From: JADJPL01 sp964607915
GTDB lineage: Bacteria; Bacteroidota; Bacteroidia; Chitinophagales; Saprospiraceae
Direction: 5' to 3'
Assembly: GCA_964607915.1 (NCBI GenBank)
Contig: CAZSMU010000048.1
Location: forward strand, 1-23,553
Length of the DNA stretch: 23,553 nucleotides
The notes under the pieces are model-generated. The model was not told the origin of the DNA. It saw nothing but the letters and a program-made list of their open reading frames with translations, and made no database searches. Shown here in pieces: positions 1 through 7,061 of the stretch (positions are counted from its first letter, which is position 1; each line of letters starts with the position of its first letter). The translations under genes and the position numbers were made by a program.

Positions 1-50
1 GGACAAAAAATGACTCTTTTTTCCCTCCTCGCTGACCCCGCGCAACAAGT
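1..50. repeat. Truncated copy of a foldback (palindromic) repeat element
   Basis: The first 50 bases match 4821-4869 almost base for base, with a few substitutions and one extra T. They end in the same terminal sequence, TGACCCCGCGCAACAAGT, followed by CTA in both places. This is the right arm of the element described at 4724-4869; the left arm lies outside the window. The two copies keep the same orientation, judged from the asymmetric inner part. No coding sequence is present. Confidence 0.8.
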
Positions 51-465
51 CTAGTGAGAAAAGCTAACAAAAATGTGGCATCATGGTTTTGAGAATCCCT
101 GCACATCCATAGCGCATTTTGTGCATTTTTCAGAAATCAAATGACGATCCCCGTTACAAAGCTCAAAAACCTGCAAATCATCGTATAATTTCTTATTTTT
201 ACCTCACAAAACCAATTTGGCCCAAAGCGCACTGTACGGTGCTGCGATACCTTGAGGTTTAAAGGCAATTTCCCGCGCTATCCTGGCCGGCATCAAGCTG
301 GCATTTACGCGCTCCATATATCCCGGCAGTTTTTGCTGCCCACCAGGCAATGCCCCCATTTAGCAGGGGGGTTGTTTCAAATCCTGCCTTTTTCCTCATT
401 GGGAATATCGTTAGCCGAACGCACTTTCGTTCTACAGCCGCCGGGCCACACAGAAGATCGACCGC
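51..465. other. Non-coding stretch upstream of holB
   Basis: I see no convincing gene here. Short reading frames on both strands lack family resemblance and overlap each other and holB. The sequence holds two small GC hairpins: GGCAG/CTGCC at 325-340 with a six-base loop, and a C5/G5 hairpin at about 348-374. The part around 170-220 is AT-rich and has a TATAAT-like string near 184, but I see no well-placed Bacteroidota -33/-7 promoter. The holB promoter probably lies somewhere here; its position is not resolved. Confidence 0.4.
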
Positions 466-1578
466 ATGCGTTTTAAGGATATCATAGGACAACAAGCCAC
501 CAAAAACCGACTCCGCCACATGGTGGACGAGGGGCGTGTTCCTCATGCTACCCTGCTCGTGGCGCCCACCGGCTCCGGCGGGCTGGCGCTTGCACTCGCC
601 CTGGCCTCCTATCTGCTGTGTACCAACCGCCAACACGGCGACGCCTGCGGCGCCTGTACCCACTGCCGCAAATCCTTGAAATACATCCATCCCGACCTTC
701 ATTTTTCCTTCCCGGTAACTGGTGCCGGTGCTACAAGCGACCAGTTTTTACAGGAATGGCGCAAAGCGCTCGACAGCAACCCCTACATGGACGCCAATAC
801 CTGGCTCCGCGAGATAGGCAGCGACAACAAGCAGGGCAATATTAACAAGGATGAATGCAATGCCATCCTCCACAAAATCAGTTTCAAACCCTTCGAAGCC
901 AATATCCGCATACTCCTGATGTGGTTGCCAGAATACCTGGGCAATGAAGGAAACCGCCTGCTCAAGCTCATCGAAGAACCCCCGGACGATACCTTTTTTA
1001 TCCTCGTGGCGGAAAATGCCGGGCTTATCCTAAACACCATCCTGTCTCGCTGCCAACTGACCAAAGTGCCTGCCTTAGCCGATTCGGAAATCGTCCAGGC
1101 TATTCAACACCGCTTCCCGGAACTAGGCGATAAAGCCCCTGCCATTGCGTACATGGCCAATGGCAATTTCAATGAGGCCCTCTTCCTGGCCGAACAGAAA
1201 GAAAATCTGGAAGCCGGTGCACTCGTAGATTGGCTCCGAAAAGTGTATAAGCCCCAGGGAAAAGATCTTGTGAAATGGTCGGAAAAAGCCGCTTCCTGGG
1301 GTAGGGATAGCCAAAAACACTTTTTCCAGTACGGACTTTTTTTCTTGCGTGAAATGCTATTGCTCAAACTGGGCACTCCGATGCCCCCGCGTCTCTCCGA
1401 GCCGGAGTTGGGCAGCGCAAAAGTACTCGGCAACCTCCTCAGTACGGAACAAATCGAACAACTCGCCCGGTTATGGTCGGACTGCATCCTCTGGATAGAA
1501 CGCAACGCCAATCCCAAAATCCTGTTCCTCGATGCTTCTGTACAGATGACACATATCTTTAGAAAAAGAACACAATGA
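466..1578 (+). CDS. holB: DNA polymerase III subunit delta' (clamp-loader subunit)
   Basis: This is a clamp-loader subunit of the DNA polymerase III holoenzyme; with DnaX and delta it loads the sliding clamp in the cytoplasm. The 370-residue protein has the AAA+ fold signatures of the DnaX/HolB family: a P-loop remnant (PTGSGGLAL, residues 34-42), a four-cysteine zinc module (C52, C61, C64, C67), LIEEPP at 168-173 and the sensor-like SRC motif at 194-196. The Walker A lysine and Ser/Thr are missing, as expected for delta', which does not hydrolyse ATP; a DnaX protein would keep GKT. The ATG at 466 starts directly at the conserved FKDIIGQ segment. The next gene, ricT, follows after 40 bases on the same strand, a pairing also known in Firmicutes (holB-yaaT). 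Confidence 0.9.
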   Translation: MRFKDIIGQQATKNRLRHMVDEGRVPHATLLVAPTGSGGLALALALASYLLCTNRQHGDACGACTHCRKSLKYIHPDLHFSFPVTGAGATSDQFLQEWRKALDSNPYMDANTWLREIGSDNKQGNINKDECNAILHKISFKPFEANIRILLMWLPEYLGNEGNRLLKLIEEPPDDTFFILVAENAGLILNTILSRCQLTKVPALADSEIVQAIQHRFPELGDKAPAIAYMANGNFNEALFLAEQKENLEAGALVDWLRKVYKPQGKDLVKWSEKAASWGRDSQKHFFQYGLFFLREMLLLKLGTPMPPRLSEPELGSAKVLGNLLSTEQIEQLARLWSDCILWIERNANPKILFLDASVQMTHIFRKRTQ

Positions 1579-1618
1579 ACTATATATCAATCGAATCTTT
1601 GTATAAATCGTACACGCC

Positions 1619-3190
1619 ATGGGATGTTTAGGTTGTAGCACATGCAGCAGCAGTAGCAGCGGAGTCGGCGGTTGTAACAGCAATGGCGGTTGTGGCAGCG
1701 GCGGTTGTAACCGCCTCAACACATTCGACTGGCTCTCGCACCTCGAAATATCAGATATAGACCCCTACGGTATCGTCGAGGTCTCTTTCAAAAATGGATC
1801 TCACAAGTCGTTCTTCCACCTGCCAGACACCGTGCGCATCGCTACAGGGGATATGGCCGTCGTAGAAACGGGCAACGGCTTCGATATCGGTAAAGTTACG
1901 CTCTCCGGCGAACTGGTCCGCTATCAAATGAAGAAAAAACGCATCAACGAAGCCTCCGTACTCTATCCGGTCATCCGCCGCGCCAACGAACGGGATATGG
2001 AACGACTCCAGGAAGCCCGGGAAATGGAACAGCCTTTTATGGTACGCGCCCGCGCCATTGCCCGTACCCTGGGCCTAGATATGAAAATCGGCGATGTGGA
2101 AATCCAGGGCGATAAGCGAAAGGCTACCTTTTATTATACCGCCGATGGCCGCGTGGACTTCCGCGAACTCATCCGGCACTTCGCCAAAGAATTTCGGGTC
2201 AAAATCGAAATGCGCCAAATCGGAGCCCGCCAGGAATCGGCCCGCATCGGCGGTATCGGCTCCTGCGGACGCGAACTGTGCTGCTCTACCTGGCTCTCCG
2301 ACTTCAAGTCTGTTTCCACCGCTGCCGCCCGCTACCAAAACCTGGCTATCAACCAGTCTAAATTGTCCGGTCAGTGCGGCCGACTCAAGTGCTGCCTAAA
2401 CTACGAACTCGACACCTACCTCGATGCCCTCGAAGCATTCCCCCAACATGCCGAGCGCATCGAAACACAAAAGGGACGGGGAATACTCATAAAAACGGAT
2501 ATCTTCAAACGCATCATGTTCTATGTCTATGAACATGAACGGGGCCGCGGTCAAATCTACCCCGTGGACCTCGATAAGGTGCGTGAAATGAAAGAAATGA
2601 ACCTGCGCGGTGAAAAACCCGCAGACTTTGAGATAAGCACCGCCGTCTCCGCGTACTTCGAGGGAGAAGCTGAAATCGGCTTCGCCATCGTCACCGGGGA
2701 AATCGAACTCCCCGATGAAAAACGCCGCCGCAAAAAGAAAAAGAAATCCCGCGGACCCGAAAAAGGGCCTGAAAAGACCCAAAATCGCGAACGCCCCAGG
2801 GATCGCGAGCAGCGGCCGGAACGGGAACGCAACTCCGGGCACCCCCCCCGACAGCAGCCCCGGGAACCTCAAGCTCCCCGCGACCGGGGGCCGGAACGGG
2901 AACGCCAACCCGATAGAAGACCACCCCGCGACCAGTCCCCAAACCGGGAGCGCAACCAGGATGGCAACATCAGGCAGAACCGACCGGAAAATCGGCCGCC
3001 CCGAGAAGCCGGAAACCCCGATATGCCACCCCCCGCCCAGCGCCCTCCTGTCCAGCCCAAACCCGAACAGCAGCAGCCCCCCAGATCGGACGGAGGAGGG
3101 CCTACGCACTCCGATGGAGCCGAAAATCCAAATAAGCCTCCCTTCCGGGGCAATAAAAACCGAAATAACCGAAACAAAAAACGCCGGTGA
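1619..3190 (+). CDS. ricT: PSP1-domain protein, RicT/YaaT family, with Cys-rich head and Arg/Pro-rich tail
   Basis: The protein belongs to the PSP1 (RicT/YaaT) family. In Bacillus, RicT forms the Fe-S-containing RicA-RicF-RicT complex that affects RNA maturation and development; the role in Bacteroidota is not established. Of 523 residues, about 40-360 form the PSP1 core, with the conserved cysteines C216, C221, C222, C253, C258 and C259 in GSCGRELCC and GQCGRLKCC. In front is a 30-residue head of almost only Gly, Ser, Asn and Cys (seven cysteines by residue 30). Behind residue 367 comes a basic KKKKK stretch and then a roughly 150-residue low-complexity tail rich in Arg, Pro, Glu, Gln and Asn, with many RER/RDR units. 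The core is typical in length; head and tail are extensions. The tail suggests RNA binding or phase-separating behaviour, which is inference. Confidence 0.88.
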   Translation: MGCLGCSTCSSSSSGVGGCNSNGGCGSGGCNRLNTFDWLSHLEISDIDPYGIVEVSFKNGSHKSFFHLPDTVRIATGDMAVVETGNGFDIGKVTLSGELVRYQMKKKRINEASVLYPVIRRANERDMERLQEAREMEQPFMVRARAIARTLGLDMKIGDVEIQGDKRKATFYYTADGRVDFRELIRHFAKEFRVKIEMRQIGARQESARIGGIGSCGRELCCSTWLSDFKSVSTAAARYQNLAINQSKLSGQCGRLKCCLNYELDTYLDALEAFPQHAERIETQKGRGILIKTDIFKRIMFYVYEHERGRGQIYPVDLDKVREMKEMNLRGEKPADFEISTAVSAYFEGEAEIGFAIVTGEIELPDEKRRRKKKKKSRGPEKGPEKTQNRERPRDREQRPERERNSGHPPRQQPREPQAPRDRGPERERQPDRRPPRDQSPNRERNQDGNIRQNRPENRPPREAGNPDMPPPAQRPPVQPKPEQQQPPRSDGGGPTHSDGAENPNKPPFRGNKNRNNRNKKRR

Positions 3191-3222
3191 ACTTTATCCG
3201 GACCATTACTTTTAGCTAAGGG

Positions 3223-3297
3223 GAGCACATTCGGGATTTTCTCACCCAGTCAAAAAGGTACCCGTTTTGTCCTGAGAAGAAAATCCTGAATGTGCTC
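3223..3297. repeat. Long inverted repeat (20-bp arms) in the ricT-lpd gap
   Basis: Positions 3223-3242 and 3278-3297 are complementary over 20 bases with one mismatch, which would be a G-U pair in RNA. The arms enclose a 35-base spacer containing a smaller CAAAA/GTTTTG pairing. The element fills most of the 126-base gap between ricT and lpd and ends 19 bases before the lpd start codon. No T-run follows the right arm on the plus strand, so it is not a standard intrinsic terminator. It could be a short palindromic repeat family member, an attenuator or a processing site. It shares no sequence with the element at 4724-4869. Confidence 0.75.
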
Positions 3298-3316
3298 TAC
3301 ATAAACCTATCTCACT

Positions 3317-4720
3317 ATGCAATACGATGTAACCGTCATTGGCTCAGGTCCCGGCGGCTATGTAGCCGCTATACGCTGTGCCCAACTCGGACTTAAAACG
3401 GCCTTAATCGAGCGATACAACACCCTGGGCGGAACCTGCCTGAATGTGGGATGTATCCCCTCAAAGGCTCTCCTGGACTCTTCGGAGCATTTCCACAGCG
3501 CCCTCGAAAAGTTCAGCCAACATGGTATCGAACTCGAAAACCTGCGGGTCAATATGCCGCAGATGATTGCCCGAAAAGACGAGGTCGTAGCTCAAACGGT
3601 GAAAGGCATCGATTTTTTAATGAAAAAAAACAAAATCGAAGTCTTGCATGGCCACGCTTCTTTTCTTGGCCCCCAACGTATCTCGGTTGCCCATGCCGAC
3701 GGTAACGCCACGGAAATCGAAACGACTAAAACCATTATTGCCACTGGCTCCAAGCCCATCATCCCCCCTGCTTTCAATTACGACAAGAAGCGGGTGATTA
3801 CCTCTACAGAGGCCCTCCGCATTTCGGAAGTACCCAAGCGCATGGTCGTCATCGGGGGCGGTGTCATCGGTCTGGAATTGGGATCGGTGTTCGCACGGCT
3901 CGGCACCCAGATTGATGTAGTGGAGTTTTTAGACCGCATCATCCCCGGTATGGACGGCGATTGCAGCAAGGAATTGCAACGGGCCCTCCAGAAAACAGGT
4001 ATGAAATTCCACCTCAAACACCTGGTCACCGCCGTCAATCCACAGGAGGACAGCGTCCGCGTTGAATTCAAGAAAAAAGACAGCGAAGAAGTGCAGTCTA
4101 TTGACGCCGACTACTGCCTGGTAGCCATCGGCCGCCGACCCTACACCGACAACCTGGGCCTTGACAAAGCAGGCGTCTCAGTGGATGAAAAAGGCCGCAT
4201 CCTGGTGGATGAATACCTGCAGACGACCACCCCCGGCATCTATGCCGTAGGCGACGTGATACGAGGGGCCATGCTCGCCCATAAAGCTGAAGAAGAAGGG
4301 GTTTTTGTAGCTGAGACGATTGCAGGGCAACACCCGCACATCAACTACAACCTCATACCAGGAGTAGTCTATACCTGGCCCGAAGTGGCAGGTGTCGGCC
4401 AAACGGAAGAACAACTCAAAGAGGCCGGTATCCCGTACAAGTCCGGAAAGTTCCCGATGAAAGCGCTGGGAAGGGCACGCGCCAGCATGGACACAGAAGG
4501 AATGGTGAAGGTACTCGCCCACCGGGAAACCGACGAAATCCTGGGCGTCCACATGGTAGGGCCCCGCACAGCCGATATGATCGCCGAAGCCGTCGCTTTG
4601 ATGGAGTTCCGGGCTGCCGCTGAAGATGCCGCTCGCATGAGCCATGCGCACCCGACTTATACGGAAGCTCTTAAAGAGGCCGCGTTGGCCGCTACGGCCG
4701 ACCGGGCACTACACATATAG
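3317..4720 (+). CDS. lpd: Dihydrolipoyl dehydrogenase (E3)
   Basis: This flavoenzyme reoxidises dihydrolipoamide with NAD+ in the pyruvate and 2-oxoglutarate dehydrogenase complexes and the glycine cleavage system. The 467 residues are the usual family length. The FAD site GSGPGGY starts at residue 9. The redox-active disulfide is C41/C46 in GGTCLNVGC. The NAD-binding glycine motif GGGVIG is at 180-185. The second FAD motif around GIYAVGD lies further on. The catalytic His-Glu dyad is H445/E450 in HAHPTYTE, and the dimerisation domain is intact. No E1 or E2 gene is adjacent, so this is a stand-alone E3 gene. Its stop codon ends three bases before the foldback element at 4724. Confidence 0.96.
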   Translation: MQYDVTVIGSGPGGYVAAIRCAQLGLKTALIERYNTLGGTCLNVGCIPSKALLDSSEHFHSALEKFSQHGIELENLRVNMPQMIARKDEVVAQTVKGIDFLMKKNKIEVLHGHASFLGPQRISVAHADGNATEIETTKTIIATGSKPIIPPAFNYDKKRVITSTEALRISEVPKRMVVIGGGVIGLELGSVFARLGTQIDVVEFLDRIIPGMDGDCSKELQRALQKTGMKFHLKHLVTAVNPQEDSVRVEFKKKDSEEVQSIDADYCLVAIGRRPYTDNLGLDKAGVSVDEKGRILVDEYLQTTTPGIYAVGDVIRGAMLAHKAEEEGVFVAETIAGQHPHINYNLIPGVVYTWPEVAGVGQTEEQLKEAGIPYKSGKFPMKALGRARASMDTEGMVKVLAHRETDEILGVHMVGPRTADMIAEAVALMEFRAAAEDAARMSHAHPTYTEALKEAALAATADRALHI

Positions 4721-4723
4721 GTT

Positions 4724-4869
4724 ACTTGTTGCGCGGGGTCAAAAACGCCCCTTTTCGCCCACACTGTGCCTTTTTTCAGTCATATAGCTGGGCTATACTC
4801 CCTTAAAAAAGCCTTCGTGTGGACAAAAAATGACTCTTTTTCCTACCTCACTGGCCCCGCGCAACAAGT
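4724..4869. repeat. Complete 146-bp foldback element (MITE-like) between convergent genes
   Basis: The ends are an 18-bp imperfect inverted repeat: ACTTGTTGCGCGGGGTCA at 4724-4741 and its complement at 4852-4869 with one mismatch. The inside also folds back: CCACAC 4759-4764 pairs with GTGTGG 4817-4822, a GCC-T6 block at 4768-4776 pairs mostly with A6-GCC at 4805-4813, and TATAGC 4783-4788 pairs with GCTATA 4792-4797 around a TGG loop. There is no reading frame. A partial copy at 1-50 shows that it is repeated. It fills the gap between lpd and the convergent cytochrome gene, so it may also terminate transcription from both sides. No clear target-site duplication is visible. Confidence 0.85.
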
Positions 4870-7044
4870 CTAATTAAAAAACACCTCATCTACAAAGGCC
4901 CATCCTGGAGTGCCTTTACCCGGATGAAATTCGGGGAGCTTGGACAGGTTTCGCACCACTACTTTATATACGGGGTAGGATTGCTCTTTTTTGAAAGGCA
5001 ACAGCAATCCTCTCGATTCCTGATCCGCTAAATCCGCAATAGTGATGGCGGCCAGAGTTTTCTTTTCCAGTAGGGTCATTTTGTCTGGATCCATACCTCC
5101 CCATACTTCCACTTGCACCGGCGGGACGATATAGCTGCCTACATTGACCCCATAGCTTACCGCTACTGAATGTACGGCGGGCGGAGTCTTCGGGTTGAAA
5201 TAAAACAGCGCCTCCATGTGCCGATCTTTATATCCTGCCCACTGCCCACTTCGGAACTGGGTGATGTTACCAAGTTCTGCATTGGACAGTACATCCGGTT
5301 TAGGGGCGTACTCGGGGTTGGGTTGGGTCAACAAGACTACTTTGTCTGGTTGTTTCCCTTTTTTATAAATCGTCATTTCGGCCGTTTCGCTACCAATCCA
5401 GCCAGCTTTGAACGCACGGGCTTTGATAGTAGTGATTCCTTTCAAAACCAAGGGGCGGCGGTACACGCTACTGCTTGTGGAATCCGGGTCGGAACCGTCC
5501 AGGGTATAGCGGATTTCAACTCCTGGAATGGCCATTTTCAGTCGCAAGCTATCTCCGGCTGCCATGATGGGCTTGGCATCCTCAAAAACCGGGGGACTGA
5601 GCGCGAGGATATCCTTTGGAGAGGGCATAAAACCATGGTTCCAGCGGATTTTTGGATATTTTTTCTGTAGTTGTGCCACCTGTGCCGGCGTCCATCGCGT
5701 ATTCCAAAGAAATACCTCCCTGAGTGCCGGAAAAGTGGCGAGTATCTCCCCTGCTTTTGTCCCTATTTTTGTTCCATTCAGGCTAAGCGACTCCAGACGG
5801 GGAAGGGTTTTGAGCGTTTCCAGTCCGGCATCGCTGATTTCTGTGTGGTTCAGGATGAGTTTTTCCAGGTTTGAAAAAGATAACAACGCTTTCACATCTG
5901 CGTCATTCACCGGCATATTTCCCAGGTTGAGGCGCACCAGCTGCTCTTCTACGGCTTGTAAGGCCTTTAGCTTTGACGCATCAAACGCTTTTCGAATAAA
6001 AAAATCGGCTTGCAAGGCGGGAGATTCTGCTGCGACAGGACGCACAACACAATAGGCATCGTTCAGTTTTTCCACATCCCCGGCCGATGCCGGCTGGAAA
6101 GTATAGTTCTTTTCAGGAGTCTCGCTTCCCGCTATAGATACGTATGTCTTCAGGGGGTGGCCGTCGCCGATTTCGCCTAAGGTAAGTTTCGTATCGGCAC
6201 CCGCGCGCACCCATGCTTCGAGCAGAGCTACTTCCTGCGGTTCAAGTTGGATTTTGCCTCTGGGCGGCATGTGTTCCTTGTCGGTCAGAGGGAGGTGGAC
6301 GCGTTGCAGGAACAAGCTCTTTTCCACATCTCCCGGAATCCAAATGGGGCCCGTTTCCCCTCCTTTGAGCGCTGAAGCGACATCCTGCAGTACCAATTGC
6401 CCCTTGGCCTTTCCGGGGCGGTGACAGGAAACACATTTTCCCTGCCATACCGGTTGTACGTATGCTTCATAAAATGATGTGGATAAGGATGCCTGAACAG
6501 CATTGGTCGCCATTTGTTTTTTTTCTTCGCCGCCTTCTCCCGGCCAGGCTAAGAATGAGGCTCCATGGGTCAGTTGCCCGCCCCAGTGGCCAGTGGCTAT
6601 AAGCACCAGAAAAGCAGCGGCAAAAAGGCCATTCCACCAGTTGGCGCGTTGCGGGCGCACTTTTATCCCCGTCCACAGTACCCAGGTCAGCAAGCTGAGT
6701 GCTACCCCGGCCCATAGGTGGTTGCGCAGGAGCTCCTCTTCATACCCCCCTTCTCTCGACAAGAAGAACCCGGATATGGCCGTAACTGGTACACTCAGTG
6801 CCGAAAAGGCCAACGCCCACTGGAAAACGGGTGAATTATCCGACTCCAGGCGCCCCTTTAGCACCCACAACAAACAAGTGAACAGAAAAACCCCGATAGG
6901 CAAGTGCAAAAGCAGGGGGTGCAAGCGTCCGCTCCAGATTAAGAAAGACGGCAACACGACGTGGTCAGAAGCCGCCACCAGGAACAAGAGAAAAACCTGA
7001 AGCGCAACCAGGATATTATCCATCCATTTTTCGAAATACTTCAT
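4870..7044 (-). CDS. Membrane c-type cytochrome with leucine-rich repeats, chitobiase-like domain and possible discoidin-like C-terminus
   Basis: This is a multidomain envelope protein of 724 residues. Residues 10-160 hold about five membrane segments, including the SGRLHPLLLHLPIG stretch typical of DUF2231-like proteins. A planctomycete-type cytochrome c domain (PSCyt1) follows, with heme motif CVSCH at 204-208 and HMPP at 258-261, whose Met is a candidate distal ligand. Residues 365-465 carry leucine-rich repeats (LEKLILNHTEISDAGLE and similar). Residues 485-560 resemble the chitobiase/hexosaminidase C-terminal (FN3-associated) domain around IRYTLDGSDP. The last 150 residues may be discoidin-like. 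The heme and most of the protein should face the periplasm. It is the last gene of a three-gene operon, 17 bases after the DUF1501 gene. Substrate and electron partner are unknown. Its TAG stop directly abuts the foldback element. Confidence 0.85.
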   Translation of the reverse strand: MKYFEKWMDNILVALQVFLLFLVAASDHVVLPSFLIWSGRLHPLLLHLPIGVFLFTCLLWVLKGRLESDNSPVFQWALAFSALSVPVTAISGFFLSREGGYEEELLRNHLWAGVALSLLTWVLWTGIKVRPQRANWWNGLFAAAFLVLIATGHWGGQLTHGASFLAWPGEGGEEKKQMATNAVQASLSTSFYEAYVQPVWQGKCVSCHRPGKAKGQLVLQDVASALKGGETGPIWIPGDVEKSLFLQRVHLPLTDKEHMPPRGKIQLEPQEVALLEAWVRAGADTKLTLGEIGDGHPLKTYVSIAGSETPEKNYTFQPASAGDVEKLNDAYCVVRPVAAESPALQADFFIRKAFDASKLKALQAVEEQLVRLNLGNMPVNDADVKALLSFSNLEKLILNHTEISDAGLETLKTLPRLESLSLNGTKIGTKAGEILATFPALREVFLWNTRWTPAQVAQLQKKYPKIRWNHGFMPSPKDILALSPPVFEDAKPIMAAGDSLRLKMAIPGVEIRYTLDGSDPDSTSSSVYRRPLVLKGITTIKARAFKAGWIGSETAEMTIYKKGKQPDKVVLLTQPNPEYAPKPDVLSNAELGNITQFRSGQWAGYKDRHMEALFYFNPKTPPAVHSVAVSYGVNVGSYIVPPVQVEVWGGMDPDKMTLLEKKTLAAITIADLADQESRGLLLPFKKEQSYPVYKVVVRNLSKLPEFHPGKGTPGWAFVDEVFFN

Positions 7045-7061
7045 CCGTATATCCTTTATCG

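Noticed and set aside
570..592. Functional Walker A ATPase site in holB
   Set aside because: The P-loop lysine and the following Ser/Thr are absent, so the gene is delta' and not dnaX or an active ATPase.
252..702. Two overlapping reading frames upstream of and across the holB start (252-476 plus, 259-702 minus)
   Set aside because: They have no family resemblance, overlap each other, and the minus one runs antisense through the clearly conserved holB N-terminus.
2396..3215. Long antisense frame (2396-3109) and a shifted plus frame (2715-3215) over the ricT tail
   Set aside because: These arise from the GC-rich, low-complexity Arg/Pro coding region. Their sequences are themselves low-complexity and match no family.
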